Of a DNA stretch of 64,000 bases, positions 1 to 9,128 are shown in pieces. The first letter of the stretch is position 1. Every line of letters begins with the position of its first letter. The notes beneath the pieces were generated by a model, which was not told the DNA's origin, searched no databases, and worked only from the letters and a program-made list of their open reading frames with translations. The DNA lies in the NCBI GenBank assembly GCA_026119855.1, contig JAOWBW010000304.1, positions 682,001 through 746,000 on the forward strand. Direction: 5' to 3'. Made by a program: the position numbers and the translations under genes. The stretch comes from Campanula takesimana (Eukaryota > Streptophyta > Magnoliopsida > Asterales > Campanulaceae).

Positions 1-1726
1 AATGAGCTTCTCTCAGTATTTCTCTCTTAATTTCATCATTATTTGGCACCCATACTCTCTTTTGGTATCTCAGGATTCCATCTTCGCCCATGTGAAGATC
101 CTTTGATTGCCCTTTTCCGATTAGAGCTTCTCTCTCCTCGTCTAACTCTTGTGCCTCCTTAATTCTGCCCAACAATGTAGGTTGTAACGTCAGTCGAGCC
201 AAGTATCCGCTTACTTTTACTATCAAGTTCATCTCCTTGACATCTTTCCATATGCTTACCCCCTTAGAGATCAACGTCGCCAACATTCCGTGATTCTTCC
301 TACTTAAGGCATCTGCCACCTTGTTGGCTTTCCCAGGATGATATAATATTTCACAGTCGTAATCCTTGAGAAGTTCTAGCCACCTCCGTTGTCTCATATT
401 CAATTCCTTCTGCGTGAAGATATACTTAAGGCTCTTGTGATCCGTAAAAATCTGGCATTTCATGCCATACAGATAATGTCTCCAAATTTTCAATGCAAAC
501 ACTACTGCTGCTAACTCCAGATCATGGGTCGGGTAATTCCTTTCATGCACTTTCAACTGCCTAGATGCATAAGCTATCACCTTCTCATTTTGCATCAGTA
601 CACAGCCTAATCCTTTCAATGACGCATCACTGTAGATAACAAAACCTTCCATCCCTGTCGGTAGTGTAAATACTGGTGCAGATACTAATCTATTCTTCAA
701 TTCTTGAAAGCTTTTCTCACATTCTTCTGACCAAACGAACTTGGCTGATTTCTGCGTCAGCTTCGTCAATGGTCCTGATAACTTCGAATATCCTTCTACG
801 AACCTTCTATAGTAACCAGCTAAACCCAAGAAACTTCTTATTTCGGTTACTGTAGTCGGTCTTTCCCAATCCATTATTGCCTCCACTTTTGTTGGATCCA
901 CAGAAATTCCCTCTTTCGACACTACGTGTCCCAAAAATGCTACTCTTTCCAACTAGAATTCACATTTCTTAAACTTCGCATACAATTTCTGTCTCCTCAA
1001 AATTTCTAGTACTATCCTCAAATGTTCAGCATGTTCCTCCTTTGTCTTCGAGTACACCAAAATATCATCAATGAATACTATCACACATTTGTCTAAGTAC
1101 TCCTGAAATATTCTATTCATCAACTCCATGAATGCAGCTGGTGCATTCGTTAACCCAAATGGCATCACGACAAACTCATAATGGCCATACCTTGTCCTAA
1201 ACGCTGTCTTCGCCACATCTTCATCCTTGACTCTTAGCTGATGATATCCGGATCTAAGATCAATATTTGAAAAATAACAGGCTCCCCACAATTGATCAAA
1301 CAAATCATCAATTCTCGGCAGCGGTTATTGGTTCCTAACCGTCACCTTATTCAATTCTCTATAATCAATACATAGCCTCATAGATCCATCTTTCTTCTTC
1401 ACAAATAGCACCGGTGCACCCCATGATGATACACTCGGTCTAATCAACCCCTTGTCCAACAGTTCTTGCAACTGCTCCTTTAGTTCTTTCAACTCTGTTG
1501 GAGCCATCTTGTACGGTGCTCTCGAAATAGGTGTGGTTTCTGGTACTAAATCGATGGAGAACTCTACTTCCCTTACTGGTGGTACACCAGGTAATTCCTC
1601 AGGAAACACATCTTGAAATTCATTCACTACTTCAAGTGACTCTAAGGTTACTCCCTTCGCTTCTGTTTCACCTATGTATGCCAGGAATCCTTCACACCCT
1701 TTTCTTAATAGTTTACGAGCCTTCAT
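1..1726 (-). pseudogene. pol remnant of the Ty3 element: reverse transcriptase, RNase H, start of integrase region
   Basis: From 1726 down, one frame gives the RT N-terminal region (DVFPEELPGVPPVREVEFSI, then VLFVKKKDGSMRLCIDYREL). After an in-frame stop near 1325 come the RT palm (FSNIDLRSGYHQLRVKDED, FVVMPFGLTNAPAAF) and the catalytic FIDDIL box. A second in-frame stop lies at 953-955. Below 953 the sequence continues as RNase H, an ALSRK-type motif near 300-330 and the spacer before the integrase zinc domain, to the window edge. The two stops make it a pseudogene. Confidence 0.85.
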
Positions 1727-1739
1727 TACAGATATAAGG

Positions 1740-2110
1740 TTCGATCGGGTTCTAGGTTTCGTTCCTTGAGAACATCACCCTTTTCTAGATAGTAATCTGA
1801 AGTGGACTTCTTTCTTTAAAACAATCCACATGCAGCCAACTAGTCCATTCCCAAGATTACATCAAATTCCTCAATGTCCTAAACTAATGAGATCAACTTC
1901 AAGTTCTTTCTCGTCCAATTTCAAAGGACAATTCCTAGATATAGACGTAATAGGGATCAATTCTCTAGTTTGAATATCCATAACTAAAGAATTCTCTAAC
2001 ACATCAGGAATTAAATTCACATTCCTAGCCAAGCAATCATTTGGCACTTCTTATCAGAACATTTCCCTTTGGCGTCGTTCTTATTATCATTATTTCTATT
2101 GCCGCATTCT
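1740..2110 (-). pseudogene. Zinc-knuckle/protease remnant of the Ty3 element
   Basis: The minus strand shows a Cys-rich patch near 2060-2080, followed by a segment like the C-terminal half of the retropepsin domain (ending in an ILGMD-type motif near 1835). The Asp-Ser/Thr-Gly catalytic motif expected upstream is not visible, so the N-terminal half appears deleted. In-frame stops are present. Confidence 0.5.
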
Positions 2111-2245
2111 TTATTCTGGTACTTACTTGTACTACCTTCTTTTTCACGATCGTCAGTAGCCGTCCGCTTATTATTATTCCCATCCTTTAGATTCAGTCGA
2201 CTCTTTCTCAGTTGACTCTTCTTCTCTTCTCGCTTACCGCGATAA

Positions 2246-2467
2246 CTATTCTGATTCTTTCTCTACTATCCTTGCCCTATCCAACACTTGGTCATAGGTT
2301 GGTAGCATTAATGGAGTAATTTTGTATTTGATTCGGTTGCTCAAACCAGCTTCAAATTTTTGAGCCTTTTGCGCTTCATCATCGAAGAGCGTTAGGGCAA
2401 CTTCTAGCAATTCGGTGAATCTAGCACCATAGTCGTTCACCGTCATACTTCCTTGAGTTAGCATCAT
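2246..2467 (-). pseudogene. gag core remnant of the Ty3 element
   Basis: The 73-codon fragment starts MMLTQGSMTVNDYGARFTEL and resembles the central retrotransposon Gag domain (a segment ending ...YDQVLDRARIVEKESE). Upstream gag sequence is missing or replaced by the palindrome array. A stop separates this piece from the basic/zinc-knuckle region further on. Confidence 0.7.
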
Positions 2468-2597
2468 AACTCAGCCACTCTGGCGTTTTGAACACTTTTC
2501 GGATAATATGATACTATCATTAGTTATCATGAATACGAGACGTTTTCACGCACTCTCATACTATCGCTCGTCTCTACAGACTAACATTCAATTTATA

Positions 2598-3200
2598 GGT
2601 CATTCACTAAACCACTGGTCGCTTCAATAGACCATCACTATCTTAATTAGTCAACTTTACTAGACTTATTGGTCGTTTCATTAGACCATTACTATTTTCA
2701 TCAGTCATTTCAATAGACCATTCTTACTTGTTCCAGGGCATTTTTTTAACACTATTACTCACGCTAATATAAGCATTGCTACTATGCTTAATACTTTCAA
2801 ATAAATAGGCCGTCCCCAAAAGACGTAACTTTTACAAGAGATCGGTTTACTAGATCTTTGGTCGTTTCAATAGACCAATTCTACTTAACGAAGTCATTTC
2901 ACTAGACTTTACTTATTATCAGGTCGATTCACTAGACCTATTTTCATTCACACTTGGCTGATTCAATAAGTCATATACTTTTATACTTGACCGTTTCGAT
3001 AGGTCACCTTATTCTTGTTTCGATCATTTCACTAGACCAAAACTGAATTCACTTGGCCGTTTCAATAAGCCAATTACTTTTACTTTTGACCGTTTCAATA
3101 GGTCACTTTACTCTTGTTTCGATCGTTTCACTAGACCAAAACTAATTTTCACTTGGCCGTTTCAATAAGCCAATTATACTTAAGGTCTTTTCACTTGACC
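2598..3200. repeat. Array of about 17 short palindromes with a constant TTCAmTA loop
   Basis: Units have arms of 4-6 bp around a 9-11 nt spacer close to GTTTCAATA or ATTTCACTA, always in the same orientation. Examples are TGGTC/GACCA (2616-2634), AGATC/GATCT (2839-2857), TTGGTC/GACCAA (2858-2878), AAGTC/GACTT (2891-2909), AGGTC/GACCT (2921-2939), TGACC/GGTCA (2988-3006 and 3087-3105) and TTGGC/GCCAA (3053-3073 and 3153-3173). From about 2858 the spacing is 30-36 bp, and three different hairpins form a roughly 100-bp higher-order repeat (2952, 3053, 3153). A few units are imperfect (for example GATC/GACC at 3121). Confidence 0.8.
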
Positions 3201-3350
3201 CATACTTTCTCGTTCTAGACTCGCTCACATGCTTTAACATTTAAGAACGAAACACTAAACAAAGCCATTTGTTTAGAATAAATCATAAAATTTTATTACG
3301 AGTATCTTCTTGGAATAAAAGTAAACAAAACAAAAAGTCTAGTATTTTCT

Positions 3351-3740
3351 CTAACTAGAACTAACTATCAATACTATGAATGATATAAATTCTATGTTCC
3401 ACTTTTCAATCATGGACATCTTCCTAGGCCTTCCCTTAGGTCTTCCACTAGGCACCTTTGGTGTCTTCTTAGAGCCTCTTGGTCTACCTCTGGACCTACG
3501 AACTGGTACCATTGGTGGTTCATCATCAATAATTTCAATTGAATTAGCTTTATTGCTTCCAAGGTTGATATCTACTTCCTCGATTTCATCATCAGTTACT
3601 AATTCTTCCTCATTTGGTGCTTCATTACCTATAAGTGTGGTCGGTTTAAGCTTTCTAGCCTTTTCTTCCTTGAACTTTTCCAGTTCATAATACCATTGAT
3701 AGGCCTCTTCTCTGACCTCATGGTAGTCCCAAGATTTCAT
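3351..3740 (-). CDS. Leader-region ORF with AT-hook motifs (129 aa)
   Basis: An open frame of 129 codons lies about 210 bp inside the PBS. It has an N-terminal part rich in Glu and aromatic residues (MKSWDYHEVREEAYQWYYEL), an acidic middle, then two AT-hook-like clusters (RRSRGRPRGSKK and GRPKGRPRK) at about residues 81-107, followed by a hydrophobic tail. AT-hooks bind the minor groove of AT-rich DNA. It could be the N-terminal part of gag, a captured host segment or an extra ORF of this family; I cannot tell which. It stops about 880 bp before the recognisable gag core. Confidence 0.45.
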   Translation of the reverse strand: MKSWDYHEVREEAYQWYYELEKFKEEKARKLKPTTLIGNEAPNEEELVTDDEIEEVDINLGSNKANSIEIIDDEPPMVPVRRSRGRPRGSKKTPKVPSGRPKGRPRKMSMIEKWNIEFISFIVLIVSSS

Positions 3741-3950
3741 TATAACATATTAGTAGGATATAAATAGACATGCACTGAAGAGGTTTCTACTTCCCCAAGT
3801 ATATTCATACTTTACGTACACCCTTAGTATTATTCCTAGAGATAGATTTTATCACTTGAACTTCCTCGAGTAAGATCTTATTCAAGTCAAGTACTAAGTT
3901 CTCCCATTAGTCTTAACTTTCAGTTTTCTCCCATAAGACCTAAAGCCATT

Positions 3951-3963
3951 GCTCTGATACCAA
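3951..3963 (-). other. Primer binding site, initiator tRNA-Met type
   Basis: The minus strand reads TTGGTATCAGAGC starting one base after the LTR end. This is the usual complement of the 3' end of plant initiator tRNA-Met used by many Ty3 and Copia elements. It fixes the element's orientation and the inner LTR border. Confidence 0.85.
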
Positions 3964-3964
3964 C

Positions 3965-6565
3965 TGTAACACCCCGAATTTTCTTAATATATCTGAGCAT
4001 TTAATGGCATTTAATAACAATAATAAACAATAATAAATACCTTAATTTAGGGTTCACAATGGCCCCTTATTTAAACCATAAATTCAAAACAATAGCGGAA
4101 GCGTAACTTAAACTTGTCTTGGTAGGTAACAACCCTAACCATCAACGTACTTCAACTTATATCAAAATAATTGTACTTAAACTACTAAGTTAAGAATCTT
4201 CAATCCACCGTCTTCCTACGGCTGCTTTCCTTGTCTTGTCCTCCTACTTAAATCCTGAAAACAAAATTTATAGAGAAGGGATGAGCGAACGAATGCTCAG
4301 TAAGTTCATACGTGGCCTCTCCGGTTACTAAGGAGAGACGACCAGAACGAATACTTTGAATAACTTTTACAAAGATAGGTTCAGTTACTTTTGGATTCAA
4401 GACTGCAGAACAATACAGTCGTATTTCTTTTAAGATTTTACTTTCAAAGGATTATGGCACTACAATCCAAAGGGATTCATTCAAGTTCCGTCAATTCCTT
4501 GGTAACGTACATTATAACCTCAATGCCAAAGGTACAATTTGTACACCTAGCTTCTCCAGCCAATAGTGTGGGTCGTAACATATATGGTATCCACACACAT
4601 ATGCTCGGGGTCTAGAATCATCCTTGTAATCAGACAATTCCTGAGAGAAGGCATGTGATCACTCATGCAATCCCTAGTTTAAGGACGAGTCTTTTCTAAC
4701 TGGACTGTCCGTCAATGTCTTTTCTAACTGGACATTGGCTACCTTAACAAGTAAGTGGTTAACTTACAAGTTAAAATGAGAACATACTAAGGTACAAGTA
4801 TGTGATACAAGTTTCAAACTTCGATACTTAGTAGATCGATGGGGACATCACTAAGTATAGATTCTTTCAAGGAACGTTCAATAACACAGAGTTCATTCAA
4901 ATACTATCATGCCATACTGATAGCTAACTTTAGAAAAATACGGAATTCCAATAAACAGGAGTTCAAATACTGTAAGGAACGTAATCCCTTACCTGAATTG
5001 CTTTTTCCTCGCAATCTCCTCTCTGTGCAAATCTACAAGGCACGGAGTAATTTACTTTAGTACTCTCAACATTGTTAACTATTTCTACTTAGTTAACTGA
5101 GAGATGCGATTTAACTTCTTTACTTCGTTACTTATTTTCTTACGTTTAAGTTCCTGACTTTGATGTGCGAGTCAGCCCTTTAACTTTAGTATAATTGTAA
5201 TTAGGTCCTCTAACTTTGGGTTAATTACAATTTGGTCCCTCAACTTTGGGTTGATTGCAAATTGGTCCTTCAACTTTGGATTAATTGTAGATTGGTCCTT
5301 CAACTTTAGTTTAATTGTAATTTGGTCCTTCAACTTTGGATTAATTACAATTCAGTCCTTCAACTTTCCTTTAATTACAGAAAGGTCCTTTGAATTTGGT
5401 TTTGTTCATCAAGGTCCCCCAAGTTTCTTCTTCATCACTTAGGCCCCTCTAACTTCAAAGGTTTCCTTTTCATTCCTTCTAACTTTAATTCCTTTTCAGT
5501 TTAGTCCTTTTCCGTTAGAAAACTAACTGAGTTCTTCTAATCTTTTCTCTTCTCGTTAACTTTCTAACTTTCAAGGTCTTCCTAGTACTCATTCTATTTT
5601 CTCAAGTTAATTTTCTAACTTGTTAACAATCCTTTTAACGATTTTGTTTTCTTTCCATTAGAAACTTAACGAAAACACTAACTTTCCGTCCCAATTCTTA
5701 ACATCTTTAATCAAGAATTAACACCCAAATTATGTCACCATTGCCGAATCATGTAGCTTCAATATCAATGATTTTGGTCAATTTTTTTCTTGATCTAAAT
5801 TTTCCATTGTAATTCCTAACATCAATTTATTCATAACTTAATAACAAAAATCATTAAATCGACAAAATCATTCTCAATCCTCTAGGGCCATTCGGCCGAA
5901 TGAGATTTATGAGAAAAACCCATATTTTTCTTTCTTTTGATCAACCCAATTCAACCTCAATGATTTAATTGTTCAATCCCCAAGCATTGCATAGTATCAA
6001 TCCATTCAAAACACTATTTTAAAATCAACTTAAAAATACTAACATGGAGATCATCATGTTCTCAAAACCTTTAGATCAAATCCATTGTCCTTTTTAAAGT
6101 TTTGTCATTGAATCACTAACATGCAAAAACCTTAATATTAATATCTTAAATCATGCATAACTTATAATTTACTAGCCCGAATTCAATGAAACAAATTTTG
6201 GAGAATAGGATTTAGCATTACCTTGAGAATGATCGGATTACTTCTTCCAAAACGATGACAAAAAAATTCCTTCTTCCCCCTCCTTGGTTCGGCCGGCGGC
6301 TGCTAGGGTTGCTAGGGTTTTGTTTTGTTATTTTTTTTTTTTTTTTTTTTTTGAGTTTATGATAATAAAGAATTCCTAATTTGACTAACTCAAGAATTTA
6401 TACTTTGGATTGATTCCTAATTGGGTTGGGTTTACTAATACAAATTTCGGGCCAATCCAAATTCTTCGGCCCACTTCTTTCAATTGCTTTATAACTCTAA
6501 TTATTATTTAATTAAATTAATAAAACCGAATTAAAATAAAATAAAAAAAAAATTCGGTTATTACA
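3965..6565 (-). repeat. 5' LTR of the Ty3-type element (2,601 bp)
   Basis: In plus-strand view the block starts TGTAACACCCCGAATT at 3965 and ends AATTCGGTTATTACA at 6565. This gives TG...CA termini that are also short inverted repeats (TGTAAyAmCCGAATT). The PBS directly abuts the 3965 end. It is long for an LTR. It contains a 30-bp tandem array (5175-5440) and a poly-T tract near 6330. On the minus strand it is the 5' LTR, because PBS, gag and pol follow towards lower coordinates. Confidence 0.85.
5175..5440. repeat. 30-bp tandem repeat inside the Ty3 LTR
   Basis: The unit is close to GTCCTTCAACTTTGGATTAA plus TTGTAATTTG, repeated about eight times from 5205 in exact 30-bp steps for the central copies and decaying at both ends. 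Because 30 is a multiple of three, the array stays open in one frame, giving a spurious repetitive ORF. Confidence 0.85.
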
Positions 6566-6822
6566 ATATATCTACCCTCAAATTTGCACGATGATTAAGA
6601 AATGGTGGAAGCTAGGTAAGTGTTGTGATTATGAAAAGTGAGGTAAGAGAGAGAATGTAGGGTAAAAAATAGTAAGTTGATTGGTGTTGCGAGTATAAAA
6701 GTAAAATAGGAGAAAAAAATGAGTGAGAGGAATAATATAGATTCTTTGTCATTTTTAGAAGTTGACATATACTCTGAGACAAACTAAAAAGAAAAAGTGA
6801 ACATATACTCTGAAACGGAAGG

Positions 6823-7585
6823 TGTAACGACCCGAGCCCACAGATCCGACCCGCTACATAAGCACCACTCACTGGCCCATTGAGCGCAAACAACTGGGTC
6901 CACTTGGCTTACCACAGACCTACCCAAAAGTCTATAGATGTTATTGGTGCTCAATGGTATTATAGTGAAGACTTATATATCACAATCAAACCCTATATCT
7001 TTCTGATGTGGGATGAGGGATTTCACAATCTCCCCCACTCAAATCCTTGCCGTCCCTAGCAAGGCCCAAACAATACCCAGACACCCCCCCCCCCGGCGAG
7101 CTCGCAAACCTTACGGCCGTGGGGTCACTCTGATCCATTTGTAATGACCCTAGCGCGGAAGCCTAACCTGCTACATAAGCACCACACACTGGCAATTGAG
7201 CATAAACAACTAGGTCCACTTGGCTTACCAACGTCCATAAATGTTATTAGTCCTCAATGATAATATAGTAGAGACTTATACTCCCTCTGTCCCAGAATGA
7301 TAGTCCCCCTATTTTCATGGGTTTTACGAAGGAACTTTGAGTAATAATTAAGTCTACTTTTAGTTATTCTAATGAAATTTTTGAAATTGTTTTTGATACA
7401 CCATTATAAATATTATTAATATCAATTTTTAGATTCACATTAACATAAATATAAGTAGCATTTATAACTGCTCAAAGTTCTCTCGTAGTAACAATGAAAA
7501 AATGTAGACTATCTTTCTGGGACTGAGGGAATATATTACAATCAAACTCCATATATCTTGTTGATATGAGATAAGAAATTTCACA
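6823..7585 (-). mobile_element. TRIM-like miniature LTR retrotransposon, with LTRs, PBS and PPT
   Basis: Two direct copies of a roughly 200-bp LTR (6823-7027, and 7140-7585 once a MITE is removed) both start TGTAAyGACCC and end ATTTCACA in plus view. Between them on the minus strand lie a PBS-like AATGGATCAGAG (7128-7139) next to the 5' LTR and a purine-rich GAGTGGGGGAGAT (7028-7040) next to the 3' LTR. The internal region is only about 112 bp, has a C12 run near 7085 and no coding capacity. Length, LTR layout and lack of genes fit a TRIM. I could not read a clean target-site duplication. Confidence 0.7.
7281..7531. mobile_element. Stowaway-like MITE inside the TRIM 5' LTR
   Basis: The left end CTCCCTCTGTCCCAGAATGA and the right end TTCTGGGACTGAGGGA are inverted copies flanked by TA on both sides. 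The sequence on either side rejoins as an intact LTR when compared with the other TRIM LTR. Confidence 0.8.
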
Positions 7586-7724
7586 AGGGAATAATTTCTA
7601 ATGATAGATTCAAAATAACAAAATAAATGCTTTCTTATGGCCGAATTTCTTATGGACAGAGGGAGTATAAAGACTTGGTTACTCGTGTCATAGACAACTA
7701 ACTGGTTGTAAGGTAAGTTGAGTA

Positions 7725-8062
7725 AGTTTTATGTGAAACTAGTTCCTCCATAAGTTATAAAAAGTCTTATTTTTAACCTTTAAACCCAAAACCCTAAACC
7801 TTAAACCCTATAAAACAACCTTAAACCCTAAACTCTAGAGCTTAAACCCTAAAACAATCTTAAACCCTATAAAACAAACCCAAACCTTAAACCCTATGAA
7901 ACAACCCTAAACCTTAAACACTAAACCTTAAACCCTATAAAACAACCTTAAACCTTCAACCCTATAAAACAACCTTAAATTCTAAATCTTAAACTCTATA
8001 AAAACATGATTTTTTTTATAACTTATTGAGGAACTAGTTTCTCCCAAAATTTTCTCAAGTTA
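7725..8062. mobile_element. Foldback element with telomere-like interior
   Basis: The terminal inverted repeats are GAAACTAGTTCCTCCATAAG plus TTATAAAAA on the left (about 7736) and its inverse TTATAACTTATTGAGGAACT plus AGTTTC on the right (to about 8045). The interior is a degenerate array of CCCTAAA/CCTTAAACCC units. A partial copy of the same family, inverted, is at 42675-42785. The end CTAGTTTCTCCCAAAATTTT is shared with the Mutator-like element at 9129-11249. Confidence 0.6.
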
Positions 8063-8138
8063 ATGCTCTTTCGTCTCAGAATTTTTTCTATTCTGAGTCC
8101 CAAAAGTTATCTCATTTCAGTTGGGATATTAATATGTA

Positions 8139-8371
8139 CTCCCTCTGTCTTATTTTAAGGTTCTTACTTTCCTTTTTAATCTGTCTCAATTTAAGGTTCT
8201 TACTTTACTTTATTATCTAAAATGGACAATGAGACCCACCTGTCATTCTCACAACAAAAACTCCCTACCCACTTTCTCTCTCTTACTTTACTTTTCACAC
8301 TCACAACATTTACTTTATCTTAATTTTTCGTGCAAAATCAAACTAAGAACATTAATTCGGGACGAAGGGAG
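8139..8371. mobile_element. Stowaway-like MITE
   Basis: TA-flanked. The left end is CTCCCTCTGTCTTATTTTAA and the right end is TTCGGGACGAAGGGAG. Confidence 0.7.
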
Positions 8372-8399
8372 TATAAACTTTCAAAACTACATGACACCA

Positions 8400-8783
8400 C
8401 ATTTTTATAGTTTCTTCTTAGAGGGGTGATATACACACCCACCGATTTAGTTAGCACGCCTACATTAGTTATATCACCCACTAGTCAAATTTATTAAATA
8501 AATATTTTATAATTACACCCACTTACTTTTTGATTTTACCCTTCCTTCTTGTTTTCCAATAAACCTAATTCCTCCATCCTCATCCTCTCCGGCCACCCAT
8601 CACCACCAGGTCTACCACCACAACCATAGAAGTAAAAAATTCAAGAGCTGTAAAACAATTGGCTGAAAGAGCAGCCTCAAATGGTGGACGTGTATACCCT
8701 CACTCTTCTTCTTAAACTTATAAACTTTCTGTTATTCATTATTAAAGATAATTATGTCAATAAGCTTGAATAATTAAATAATA
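8400..8783. other. Intergenic stretch without recognisable gene
   Basis: AT-rich with a CT-rich patch at 8560-8620. No long open frame and no clear repeat border. Confidence 0.4.
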
Positions 8784-9015
8784 CTTTTCGTCCTAAAATA
8801 GTTTTTTTAATGTTATCACGAATAAATTTTTAGCAATAATTTTAAGTTGGTTTAATTATTTTAATAAAACTTTAAAACATATTATTAATATTAATACTAT
8901 TATTCATAGTCTATCAATTACAAGTTTTGAATTATAATTAAAATAATCAAATCAACTTGTAATTATAGTAACAACAACAAAAAAATAAAAATATAATAGA
9001 CACGGAAGGAAGGAG
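8784..9015. mobile_element. Diverged Stowaway-like MITE
   Basis: TA-flanked ends CTTTTCGTCCTAAAATAG and GACACGGAAGGAAGGAG; the interior is self-complementary (AATTTTAAGTTGGTTTAATT against AATCAAATCAACTTGTAATT). Confidence 0.55.
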
Positions 9016-9128
9016 TAATTCCTTTGCTAGACTAAGGTAATACTCCCTCTGTACCAGAAAGATAGTCTTATTTTGATTTTTTATTGTCAACAAAAGCAAA
9101 GTTTAACCAAATATTGGTATCAATTTAA

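Larger units (their letters stand above)
1..6565 (-). mobile_element. Ty3-type LTR retrotransposon, 5' part, degenerate
   Basis: Read on the minus strand, the order is 5' LTR (6565-3965), primer binding site, leader ORF with AT-hook motifs, an array of short palindromes, gag remnant, protease remnant, reverse transcriptase, RNase H and the start of the integrase region, which runs off position 1. The pol sequence, the ALSRK-type motif after RNase H and the initiator-Met PBS are what chromovirus-like (Tekay/Del type) elements show; the lineage call is inference. Several in-frame stops (for example near 953 and 1325) and the missing N-terminal half of the protease show that this copy cannot be autonomous. 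The 3' LTR lies outside the window, so neither the target-site duplication nor LTR divergence can be checked here. Confidence 0.9.
6590..7660. mobile_element. MITE remnant carrying a TRIM insertion
   Basis: The left part (6590-6822) matches the MITE at 35820-36012 (shared stretch GTAAGTTGATTGGTGTTG and the end ACATATACTCTG). Its expected end is interrupted after GAAACGGAAGG by the TRIM at 6823-7585. A loose TIR end (GGACAGAGGGAG) occurs at 7655-7666. The exact outer borders are uncertain. Confidence 0.45.

Noticed and set aside
2598..3200. CRISPR-like regular repeats
   Set aside because: Units are degenerate, have no distinct unique spacers, lie inside a plant retroelement and have no cas genes near; they are palindromic tandem repeats.
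5251..5442. 63-aa repetitive frame in the LTR
   Set aside because: It is open only because the 30-bp tandem unit is a multiple of three; no start context or homology.
7770..8010. True interstitial telomere or chromosome-fusion scar
   Set aside because: The CCCTAAA-like units are bracketed by terminal inverted repeats and another copy exists at 42675, so an element-borne origin is simpler.
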